NCBI GenBank assembly: GCA_025352665.1
Contig: JANXSM010000049.1
Location: 1-55,956 of the forward strand
Reading direction: 5' to 3'
Origin: Rhodospirillales bacterium
GTDB lineage: Bacteria > Pseudomonadota > Alphaproteobacteria > Acetobacterales > Acetobacteraceae
Length of the DNA stretch: 55,956 nucleotides
Position 1 is the stretch's first letter. Every line of letters begins with the position of its first letter. The translations under genes and the position numbers were made by a program. Shown one piece after another: positions 7,814-14,528 of the stretch. Under the pieces are notes generated by a model. That model was not told where the DNA came from and searched no databases. It was given only the letters and a program-made list of their open reading frames with translations.

Positions 7814-8428
7814 TCATGCAATTCCCCAGGTCTTATGGGCCTGGATATTCAGGCGCCATTCTGGATGAGCGAGGCAGTAGGCCGCAGTTTTGGCAATGTT
7901 CTTGGCAAGGTCGGGGCCATCCATTGGGGAGAGCCAATAGTGGTTGGCCGAAAACCCATGGAACTGTTCTGGACTGACGCCCTCCTGCGGAAACACCAAC
8001 TTCAGTTCGTCCGCGTCCGTCAGAACCACACGCGCCCCAGCCTTCGGGCTTATGCACACCCAATCAACCCGGCATGGCAGCGCTTGCGTTCCGTTCGTCT
8101 CAACCGCCACTCGAAAGCCGCGTGATCGCAAGGCGGCAACAAGAAGCGCATCGACCTGAAGTAGCGGCTCACCCCCGGTCAGGACGCAGAACCGGCACAC
8201 TTCACCGGGGAACAGTGCTGCCACGGCGTCGGCCAATTCGACGGCGCTGGCATATTTCACGCCGCCGACAAACGACGTGTCGCAGAATCGGCAAACTGCC
8301 GTCGCGCGGTCTTCCTCCCGGCCTGACCATAGGTTGCAGCCAGCGAACCGGACGAACACCGCCACCCGCCCCAGGTTCGCGCCCTCGCCCTGCACGGTTA
8401 GAAACATCTCATGCACGGTGTAGGCCAA
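7814..8428 (-). CDS. queE: 7-carboxy-7-deazaguanine synthase
   Basis: A 204-residue radical SAM enzyme that converts 6-carboxy-5,6,7,8-tetrahydropterin to 7-carboxy-7-deazaguanine on the queuosine pathway. The start VHEMFLTVQGEGANLGRVAVFVRFAGCNLWSG is typical. The Fe-S ligands are in the expanded C-x14-C-x2-C spacing characteristic of QueE (Cys in GCNLW and in VCRFC) rather than CxxxCxxC. LTGGEPLLQ and VETNGT follow. The start is a TTG at 8428 with AGGAG ahead of it; a nearby ATG is out of frame. No queC, queD or queF lies in the window. It is isolated between the transposase fragment and the integrase scar, in an accessory-looking patch. Confidence 0.92.
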   Translation of the reverse strand: MAYTVHEMFLTVQGEGANLGRVAVFVRFAGCNLWSGREEDRATAVCRFCDTSFVGGVKYASAVELADAVAALFPGEVCRFCVLTGGEPLLQVDALLVAALRSRGFRVAVETNGTQALPCRVDWVCISPKAGARVVLTDADELKLVFPQEGVSPEQFHGFSANHYWLSPMDGPDLAKNIAKTAAYCLAHPEWRLNIQAHKTWGIA

Positions 8429-8529
8429 AACGCATCTCCTGTTGCTCGTTGTAGCGCGACTTCCTGCGAAAGCAGGGCATTCCGGTCAGCACAGAAACTC
8501 CGGACGGAGAGAGCCCCGAATGGCATTAC

Positions 8530-8781
8530 ATGTCACTCACGATCTGGTGCTCTGCCTCGATCGCGACCTGCTCGCCGAGCGCCACCGCAGGCCGCCGTGC
8601 CAAAATCACCGGGTTCAGGGTGCACGACTGGCGTCACCATTGGGCCTCCTGGATGGTGATGTCCGGTGCAGACATAGAGACCGTGCGTCGGCTCGGCGGC
8701 TGGTCGACGCCGCGGATGGTGCAGAAATGTGCGGCGCTGTCGGCCGACCACTTGGCCGACGCGATCTGCCGGCTGGCGTGA
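8530..8781 (+). pseudogene. Tyrosine recombinase (phage-type integrase) C-terminal remnant
   Basis: From about 8600 the frame reads TGFRVHDWRHHWASWMVMSGADIETVRRLGGWSTPRMVQKCAALSADHL, the C-terminal catalytic block of tyrosine recombinases (HxLRH-type box, LGGWS, then the nucleophile region). The catalytic tyrosine, expected where family members have RYAHLS, is Cys in KCAALS, and the first two thirds of the protein, including the first catalytic Arg, are absent. It is therefore inactive. It points toward and ends about 150 bases from the 3' end of tRNA-Val, the usual arrangement of a genomic island integrase at its att site. Confidence 0.75.
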
Positions 8782-8928
8782 ACAGGATCAGAACCGTCTG
8801 CCCAGATTTTGCCCGTTGCCCACCAACGGTTCACGACCCGTTCTGGCCAGAATTGCCCAGTTGTCCAAGCGCGGTCGGGTTTGACCGGCTGGCAATAACG
8901 TTCAAGCCGTTGAAATAATTGGCTCGGA

Positions 8929-9003
8929 TGGTGGGCGCAACAGGGATTGAACCTGTGACCCCCACCGTGTCAAGGTGGTGCTCTCCCGCTGAGCTATGCG
9001 CCC
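8929..9003 (-). tRNA. tRNA-Val (anticodon GAC)
   Basis: The minus strand folds into a full cloverleaf. The acceptor stem pairs GGGCGCA with TGCGCCC, and the D arm is GCTC AGCGGGA GAGC. The anticodon stem CCACC/GGTGG holds loop TTGACAC, giving anticodon GAC (valine). The variable region is GGGTC, and the T arm is ACAGG TTCAATC CCTGT. The discriminator is A and the 3' CCA is encoded in the DNA (8931-8929). The body is 72 nucleotides plus CCA. Confidence 0.97.
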
Positions 9004-9106
9004 ATCCGAACCCGCTTCTATCGCGCGTCCGACGGCTTCGCAAGCCTCGCCGGACATGCCGCCAATGCGGCATTGCGATGCGTTCGCGTTGCAGCTTGAA
9101 TGAGCC

Positions 9107-10003
9107 ATGCATTTGCAACCTTGTGCGCCGCCCAGCGAGCCGGACCTGAACACCCCCGAAGTGGCTTTGCCCGTCCTGGTGCATCGTCCCCAACTTCAGA
9201 CATCGCCCCTGGTGTTTGCCTCGCCGCATTCCGGGCGCGACTATCCCGATGCCTTCGTGGCGGCCGCGCGGCTTGATCTGCAAAGCCTGCGCCGGAGCGA
9301 GGATAGTTTCGTCGATGAACTGTTCGCCGCCGCCCCGGCCAACGGCGCGCCGCTGGTGACCGCGCTGTTCCCGCGCGCGTTCTGCGATGCCAATCGTGAA
9401 GCCTGGGAGCTGGACCCTGCGATGTTCCTGGGCCCGCTGCCGGCCTGGGTGAACACCACCAGTGCCCGCGTCGGGGCCGGCCTGGGCACCATCGCTCGGA
9501 TCGTGGCCTCCGGCGAAACGATCTATCGCGGCAAGCTCGATTTCGCCGAGGCACAGACTCGCATCGAACGGTTCTGGCGTCCGTTTCACGCCACGCTGCG
9601 CGAAACCCTGGACGAAACCCAGGCCCGGTTCGATCGGTGCCTGCTGATCGATTGCCATTCGATGCCGGGGCTGAGCCAGGCCAGTCGGGAGCGCGCCGAC
9701 ATCATATTGGGCGATGCACATGGCACCGCATGCGCCCCCCGGGTGATCCGGCGGGTGGAGGAGTGCCTGACCGCGTTGGGGTTTCGCGTGCGCCGCAACG
9801 ACCCCTACGCCGGCGGCTACATCACCCGTCACTATGGGCGCCCGCGCGAGGGCATGCATGCGCTGCAAATCGAAATCTGCCGTTCGTTGTACATGGACGA
9901 AAAGCGGATCGAGCGGTCGGCAGGTTTTTCGGTGATGCAGGACAGGATCGCTCAGTTGATCGCGACACTGAGCGTGCACGCCGGATTTATCGACCCCGGC
10001 TGA
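9107..10003 (+). CDS. N-formylglutamate amidohydrolase family protein
   Basis: A 298-residue member of the N-formylglutamate amidohydrolase (HutG/FGase) family. The motifs run in order: FASPHSGRDYP (about residues 37-47), RSEDSFVDELF, RAFCDANREAWELDP, the metal-site block LLIDCHSMPG (about 180-190), ILGDAHG, NDPYAGGYITRHYG and the final HALQIEICRSLYMDE. These enzymes hydrolyse N-formylglutamate in histidine breakdown or remove formyl/acyl groups from related compounds. No hut genes are nearby, so the physiological substrate is open. The ATG at 9107 is 100 bases after tRNA-Val, transcribed divergently from it. Confidence 0.88.
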   Translation: MHLQPCAPPSEPDLNTPEVALPVLVHRPQLQTSPLVFASPHSGRDYPDAFVAAARLDLQSLRRSEDSFVDELFAAAPANGAPLVTALFPRAFCDANREAWELDPAMFLGPLPAWVNTTSARVGAGLGTIARIVASGETIYRGKLDFAEAQTRIERFWRPFHATLRETLDETQARFDRCLLIDCHSMPGLSQASRERADIILGDAHGTACAPRVIRRVEECLTALGFRVRRNDPYAGGYITRHYGRPREGMHALQIEICRSLYMDEKRIERSAGFSVMQDRIAQLIATLSVHAGFIDPG

Positions 10004-10255
10004 TCGGAAGGCCGCTTCATCCACGGCCAGACGCAGGCGGCCAAAAAAAACGGCGGTGTCTTACGACACCGCCAAGTTTAGGGAGGAAACGTCCAAGAAA
10101 GCAGCACAGGCCGAAGCACCGTGCTGCGATGCACAAATTACCCAGACGCGTAGTTGATTGCAAGCGCTATTTTGCATTGCAGCATTTTCAAATTGGCAGG
10201 CGTTTTCAGCGGCTTGCATAACTCTTTGTTAATCTTTGTAAGGCCATGCTGGGCC
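10004..10255. other. Intergenic spacer with a second hairpin
   Basis: After the hairpin at 10052-10073 comes the purine-rich tract tttagggaggaaacg (about 10078-10092), then a 7-bp stem GCAGCAC/GTGCTGC (about 10100-10130). An AT-richer stretch rich in GCATT/TTTCA then runs up to the transglycosylase gene. No open reading frame with a credible start was found. A small RNA is conceivable but no known family was recognised. Confidence 0.35.
10045..10073 (-). terminator. Hairpin with T-run on the minus strand
   Basis: GGCGGTGTC (10052-10060) pairs perfectly with GACACCGCC (10065-10073) around TTAC. An A-run lies on the plus-strand left side (about 10043-10050), so the structure has the classic U-tail only when read on the minus strand, where no gene is seen upstream. 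For the plus-strand gene ending at 10003 it could still serve as a 3'-end hairpin. Confidence 0.55.
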
Positions 10256-11284
10256 ATGCGTTTCCTCCGGTTTTACCCATATTTTCAAAAAATTTTCCGA
10301 ACCTTCACCGGAAAGCGCTGGCGCGTTGCAGGCCTTGCCGGCCTCATTTCATGTCTCAACGCCACCGCTGCGCTGGCCGACGTGCGCACCCCTTCCGGGC
10401 CCGGCCAGGCCTCGCCCGGTCGCTTGGGGTCGCTGATCACGGCGCCTGTCGTGCCAGGACCGATAGTGGGTGGGCCGCGCATGACCCTGTTCGGCGCATC
10501 GCCCGAAGCGGCCAGCGCGCTGGCCGGCAAGCCGCAACCGCTGGTTGGCGGCCAGCCCCCGACCGTACTGCCTGCCACGGCACCGTCTGCCGCCGCGCCA
10601 CTGGCCGCGGTGCATGCTGGCCTGCTATGCCGGCGCGCCATCCAGATGGCCGGGCGCGCAGCCGGCATCCCAGAGCATCTGATGTCTGCCATCGGTCGCG
10701 TGGAAAGCGGCAGACGCGGTCCGGACGGCCTGGTGCATCCCTGGCCCTGGAGTATCAATGTAGAGGGTATCGATCATGTGTTCGATACACGGGAGCAGGC
10801 GATCTCCGCCGTGCACGCGTTGCAGGCGCAAGGCACGCGCTCGATCGACGTGGGATGCATGCAGGTGAACCTGATGTACCATCCCGAAGCCTTCGCCTCC
10901 CTGGATCTGGCGTTCGATCCGGCGGCGAACGCGGCCTACGCGGCCAGGTTTCTGTCCCAGTTGTATGCCCAGACCGGATCCTGGCCGAAGGCGACGGGCA
11001 TGTATCATTCGGCGACCCCCGAACTCGGCGCCGCCTATCAGCTGAAGGTCGCATCCGTGCTGGCGGAGGAGACCGCGACCGATACGGCATTTGCCGGCCG
11101 CGGCATCCTGCCGACGCGGGTTGCAGGTATCGTGCCGGGAGCTGCCTCGGGTGCGGGCGCGATCATGCTCTCCAACCATGCCGCTGCCGCCCACATCCTA
11201 CCCCAGATCAATCCCGGCGCGGGGCGCGGCCTCGATGCCTACCGCGCGGCACCCGTCCGCGTCGCAGCCCGGGCGTTTCCGTAG
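10256..11284 (+). CDS. Lytic transglycosylase (SLT domain), exported
   Basis: A 342-residue probable soluble lytic murein transglycosylase. A basic N-terminus and hydrophobic stretch (FTGKRWRVAGLAGLISCLNATAALA, about residues 17-41) form a long signal peptide. A Pro/Ala/Gly-rich linker (about 42-115) leads to an SLT-like domain with catalytic Glu in SAIGRVESGR and the later blocks SIDVGCMQVN and ATGMYHSATPE. The domain cleaves the MurNAc-GlcNAc bond to give anhydro-MurNAc. The C-terminal ~75 residues are low in complexity. The ATG at 10256 was chosen because AAGG lies about 12 bases upstream; longer in-frame starts would place unrelated residues before the signal peptide. It lies just ahead of rnpB and the dcw cluster. 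Confidence 0.8.
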   Translation: MRFLRFYPYFQKIFRTFTGKRWRVAGLAGLISCLNATAALADVRTPSGPGQASPGRLGSLITAPVVPGPIVGGPRMTLFGASPEAASALAGKPQPLVGGQPPTVLPATAPSAAAPLAAVHAGLLCRRAIQMAGRAAGIPEHLMSAIGRVESGRRGPDGLVHPWPWSINVEGIDHVFDTREQAISAVHALQAQGTRSIDVGCMQVNLMYHPEAFASLDLAFDPAANAAYAARFLSQLYAQTGSWPKATGMYHSATPELGAAYQLKVASVLAEETATDTAFAGRGILPTRVAGIVPGAASGAGAIMLSNHAAAAHILPQINPGAGRGLDAYRAAPVRVAARAFP

Positions 11285-11358
11285 GCCTGCAGTGCGTCGG
11301 CACCACGCGCGTCACGCCCCTGCGTTGACCCGGGCGGCGTAGAGGCGCATCACCCCGT

Positions 11359-11776
11359 AGCCAGACGGCTGGACGACCGCTGCCGACGCAACCTTCGGGG
11401 GACGTCGGTGTAGGAAAGTCCGGGCTCCACGGGAATACGGTGCCGGCTAACGGCCGGCGGGGGCGACCCCAGGGACAGTGCCACAGAAAACAAACCGCCG
11501 GCATCGGGCAACCGCTGCAGGCAAGGGTGAAACGGTGCGGTAAAAGCGCACCGCGCCCCTGGTGACAGGGGCGGCAGGGTAAACCCCACCGGGAGCAAGA
11601 CCGAATAGGGGCGGCCGGCGGCCAAGGCGAATGCGAGTTCGACTTGGTGACGCGGGGGCATTTCCGCCCTGTCGCCCGGGTTGGTCGCGTGAGGCGCGCA
11701 GCAATGCGCGTCCCAGAGGAATGGTCGTCTCGCGTCCAAAGCGCGAACAGAACCCGGCTTACAGGCCGTCTGGCAC
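11359..11776 (+). ncRNA. rnpB: RNase P RNA (class A)
   Basis: The catalytic RNA of RNase P, which removes 5' leaders from pre-tRNAs. Conserved core segments appear in order: GGAAAGTCCGGGCTCCAC (CR-I, about 11411-11430), ACAGAAA (about 11480), GGGTAAACCCCACCGGGAGC (about 11576-11596), GACCGAATAGGGG, AGAGGAATGGTCGTC (about 11714-11729) and ACAGAACCCGGCTTACAGG near the 3' end. The terminal helix P1 pairs CCAGACGGC near 11361 with GCCGTCTGG near 11765-11773, which sets the ends to within a few bases. Length (~418 nt) fits alphaproteobacterial members. Confidence 0.95.
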
Positions 11777-12060
11777 TTTCCCGGCGCCGCGCAGCAGGAT
11801 GATCCACAGATACGGATCGTCTTGGCGCGGCCCAGGTGCCGTAATTATATCCAAGTTGCCCCCAGGTTTATCCACGAAACCATCCACAAGAACAAAATGC
11901 GAATAATTGGTTAATGCGACCAGGATCGCAACCATTACTCCCGCACCCGATGTCGTTTCATTGGCCTGCCACGAGGCCGCGCCCGATTGACTCTCACAAC
12001 GGCGCGAATGGCTGAAATCTGCGGACTTTCCCAAGTGCAAAGGGTCGATTCCCTTTGACG
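11777..12060. other. rnpB-mraZ spacer with DnaA-box-like sites and a hairpin
   Basis: This AT-richer spacer has no credible gene. It contains three DnaA-box-like nonamers: TGATCCACA (11800-11808), TTATCCACG (11868-11876) and CCATCCACA (11880-11888), against the consensus TTATCCACA. A perfect 7-bp hairpin, CAAAGGG-TCGATT-CCCTTTG (12038-12057), lies directly before the MraZ boxes. The mraZ promoter must lie in this spacer, but no -35/-10 pair stands out. Confidence 0.4.
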
Positions 12061-12094
12061 CCCAGCCCTGCCCATGATATCCCACGGCATCCCA
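12061..12094 (-). promoter_or_regulatory. Four MraZ boxes (TGGG repeats, 10-bp period)
   Basis: On the minus strand TGGG occurs four times at exact 10-bp spacing (CCCA on the plus strand at 12061, 12071, 12081 and 12091). MraZ octamer/dodecamer rings bind three or more TGGGN repeats, with 5-base spacers, ahead of their own operon, so this is the expected operator. It lies about 100 bases before the mraZ ATG. MraZ would thus control the whole division cluster. Confidence 0.85.
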
Positions 12095-12193
12095 TGTAGG
12101 TGGTGCTCACCTGCATTCCCGCTCGGGGACGCCGTCCACCCGGCCACCTCGGGCCGGTTCACACAACGCAGGCAAGAAGGTCCCTCCGGCCGG

Positions 12194-12649
12194 ATGACCC
12201 AATTCATGGGCACTCATCAGAACAGGCTGGACGCCAAGGGCCGCGTATCCATTCCCGCGCCGTTTCGGGGGGCTCTGCGCGCGGCCCAGGAAGGCGCTGC
12301 CACGCTGATTCTGCGCCCTTCGCACAAGCATCCCTGCGTGGAGGGATGGCCCGCGGCCGACTTTCACCAACTCGGCACGTCCATGCAGAAGCTGGACGTG
12401 TTCAGCGAAGCGCAGGACGATCTGGCATTTGCACTTTATGCCGACGCCGCCGAGCTGACGCCCGACAAGGAAGGTCGCATCGTGCTGCCGGACAGCCTGG
12501 CGGCCCACGCGGCTGTGGCCGGCCCGATGGTGTTCGTCGGCCTGGGCACGCATTTCCAGATCTGGGAGCCCGAGGCACTCGCCCAACGCCGGGCCCAGGC
12601 GCTCGAGGCCGCGCGCAACCGCGGCTTCACCCTGCCGGGGCGGGCATGA
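12194..12649 (+). CDS. mraZ: Transcriptional regulator MraZ
   Basis: A 151-residue double-AbrB-fold DNA-binding protein, first gene of the dcw cluster. The two half-domains are visible: [22 protein letters not shown] near the N-terminus, and [17 protein letters not shown] with [16 protein letters not shown] in the second half. MraZ forms rings that bind TGGG repeats and usually repress the operon. The start is the ATG of [10 protein letters not shown] (12194); the ATG four codons later is a possible alternative, and upstream in-frame codons lack conservation. An AAGAAGG tract lies about 14 bases ahead. The stop overlaps the rsmH start. Confidence 0.93.
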   Translation: MTQFMGTHQNRLDAKGRVSIPAPFRGALRAAQEGAATLILRPSHKHPCVEGWPAADFHQLGTSMQKLDVFSEAQDDLAFALYADAAELTPDKEGRIVLPDSLAAHAAVAGPMVFVGLGTHFQIWEPEALAQRRAQALEAARNRGFTLPGRA

Positions 12650-13602
12650 TGCAAGCAGCTCCCCTTCAGCATGTCCCCGTGATGCTCGCCGAAGTCCTGG
12701 CGCAGCTGGAACCGGAGGCATCCGGAACCTATCTGGACGGCACGTTCGGCGGCGGCGGCTACGCGGCGGCGATCCTTGCTTGCGGCGCCACTCTGTACGC
12801 CATCGATCGCGATCCAGACGCGATCCTTCGCGGTGCGGCGCTGGCAACGCGCAATCCCGGTAAACTGCATATGATCGAGGGCGGTTTCGGTGAGATGCTG
12901 GCGCTTTTGGCAGCAAGAGGCGTGACACGGCTCGACGGCGTAGTGCTTGATCTTGGCATGTCTTCGTTTCAGATCGATGACGCAACGCGCGGCTTCAGCT
13001 TCCGCAACGACGGCCCCCTCGACATGCGAATGGGCCGCGACGGTCCGACTGCGGCCGATCTGGTGGCAACCCTCGGAGAGGCGGAACTTGCCGACACGCT
13101 CTATCAACTCGGCGAGGAGCGCCTGTCGCGCCGGATCGCGCGTGCCGTGGTGATCGCCCGCGCCCAGGGTCCGATCACGACCACGCGCCAGCTGGCCGAG
13201 GTCATCCGTGCGGTGGTGCCGAAGGACAAATCCGGAATCGATCCGGCGACCCGCAGCTTCCAGGCGCTGCGCATTCGGGTGAACGACGAACTGGGTCAAA
13301 TCGAACGCGCCCTGGTGCAGGCGGCAGCTTTGCTGGCGCCGCTGGGTCGCCTGGTCGTGGTGTCGTTCCATTCGTTGGAGGACCGGCTGGTAAAGCGTTT
13401 CATGACCGAGGCCAGCGGCCGCACGCCAGGCCCGTCGCGCTACGATCCGCGCGGGCTGCTGGCGCGCGAGGAGGCAGCATTCCGGCTGCTGACACCGCGC
13501 GCCTTGCGGCCAGGCGATGCGGAATGCGCCATCAATCCCCGTGCCCGCAGCGCCAAGCTGCGCTGCATGCAGCGCCTTGAGACAGCGGAGGCGCGCCCAT
13601 GA
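12646..13602 (+). CDS. rsmH: 16S rRNA m4C1402 methyltransferase
   Basis: A 318-residue SAM-dependent methyltransferase (MraW) that makes N4-methyl-C1402 in 16S rRNA. It shows [10 protein letters not shown] at the start, the SAM loop [14 protein letters not shown] (about residues 27-40), [10 protein letters not shown], the [10 protein letters not shown] block, [15 protein letters not shown], and the C-terminal [16 protein letters not shown] and [10 protein letters not shown] motifs. It begins ATGATG, with the first ATG overlapping the mraZ stop. Its own stop overlaps ftsL (ATGA). Confidence 0.95.
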   Translation: MMQAAPLQHVPVMLAEVLAQLEPEASGTYLDGTFGGGGYAAAILACGATLYAIDRDPDAILRGAALATRNPGKLHMIEGGFGEMLALLAARGVTRLDGVVLDLGMSSFQIDDATRGFSFRNDGPLDMRMGRDGPTAADLVATLGEAELADTLYQLGEERLSRRIARAVVIARAQGPITTTRQLAEVIRAVVPKDKSGIDPATRSFQALRIRVNDELGQIERALVQAAALLAPLGRLVVVSFHSLEDRLVKRFMTEASGRTPGPSRYDPRGLLAREEAAFRLLTPRALRPGDAECAINPRARSAKLRCMQRLETAEARP

Positions 13603-14528
13603 TCCGCCCGTTCACCTGTTTCACCCTGTTGCTGGCCGCGGGTTCCGGCCTTTATCTCTACAGCGCCAAGCATGCCGTGCAGCTGCAGGACCGCGAGATC
13701 GCCAAGCTCGTCCGCAGCGCGCAGGACAGCCGCTCGCGCGCCGCCATGTTGCATGCCGAATACGACCTGCTCGGCGATCCCGAACGGCTGCGCGAATTGT
13801 CGAGCCAGGTGCTGACCCTGCAACCGACGGCGCCGACCCAGTTCACCACCTTCGCCGAGTTGGATCGTCGCCTGCCGCCTCCCGGGCCTTTGCCGGCGCT
13901 GCCGGAGGCGCCCGCGATCGGTCTGATCGGCCCGTTGCAGCCGGGCGCCGTCGCGCCGCAGCCAACCGCTGAGCGGATTGCCGAGAAGCCAGCTGAAAAA
14001 CCCGTCGAGCGTATGGCGGACAGGCTGATCGAGCGGCCGGTCATGGCGGCCCAGCCCGCCGCGGCACGTCCCCCTCCACGTCCGGTTCCCGCTCCACCCC
14101 CACCGCCACCACAGGCTATGGCCAACGCGAGCCCGCCCACCGCCTCGGTGCTGGCGCCGCGGCCGCCGCGGCCATCGCCTGCCGATGCAATGCCGCCGAC
14201 CCGTCTGGCGCCGTCCCCGCAACAGGTGGTTCCCCCGGTTCTGGCGCAGGTCACGCCGCAACGGCGTCCCGCGGCAACGCCGGTGTCCGATCCGTATCTG
14301 CCCCCCACGACGCCGGCCGAGGCGATCGCGCGGGTGGTGCGCGGTGGTGCGGTTGACACCTCGGTGCCAGTCTATGCCTCAGCACTTGGCATGGCGCGCA
14401 CGCTCATGGCGCCCCCCAGCGCCATCGGCAGCGCCCAGGCGAAGCCGTATTCTGACAGCCAGTCCAAGCCGTTCGCGGACACGCGGGCCCAGCCGATCTC
14501 TGCAATCATGCCACAGGTTCGTCGGTGA
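13599..14528 (+). CDS. ftsL: FtsL-like divisome protein with very long Pro/Ala-rich tail
   Basis: A 309-residue protein in the ftsL position. The first ~95 residues fit FtsL: a short cytoplasmic start, one membrane helix ([19 protein letters not shown], about residues 5-23), then a coiled-coil-like periplasmic helix ([11 protein letters not shown]...[22 protein letters not shown]) and [24 protein letters not shown]. FtsL normally ends near there, at about 100-130 residues. The other ~200 residues are rich in Pro, Ala, Arg and Gln with runs such as [13 protein letters not shown], and appear disordered. FtsL links FtsB/FtsQ to FtsW/FtsI. It overlaps both neighbours by 4 bases. Confidence 0.85.
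   Translation: MIRPFTCFTLLLAAGSGLYLYSAKHAVQLQDREIAKLVRSAQDSRSRAAMLHAEYDLLGDPERLRELSSQVLTLQPTAPTQFTTFAELDRRLPPPGPLPALPEAPAIGLIGPLQPGAVAPQPTAERIAEKPAEKPVERMADRLIERPVMAAQPAAARPPPRPVPAPPPPPPQAMANASPPTASVLAPRPPRPSPADAMPPTRLAPSPQQVVPPVLAQVTPQRRPAATPVSDPYLPPTTPAEAIARVVRGGAVDTSVPVYASALGMARTLMAPPSAIGSAQAKPYSDSQSKPFADTRAQPISAIMPQVRR

Noticed and set aside
7814-8428. QueE as an anaerobic ribonucleotide reductase activase or other radical SAM enzyme
   Set aside because: The C-x14-C-x2-C spacing and TVQGEGANLG start are specific to QueE.
8830-10024. 397-codon minus-strand frame across tRNA-Val and the FGase-like gene
   Set aside because: It runs through the tRNA gene and antisense to a clear enzyme gene, so it is not a real coding region.
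11800-11888. Replication origin
   Set aside because: Only three imperfect DnaA-like boxes, no AT-rich unwinding element and no dnaA/dnaN/hemE neighbours.
12018-12064. tRNA-like T-arm (AAAGGGTCGATTCCCTTT) followed by GACGCCC
   Set aside because: There is no matching acceptor strand GGGCGTC upstream and no anticodon arm at the right distance; treated as a plain hairpin before the MraZ boxes.
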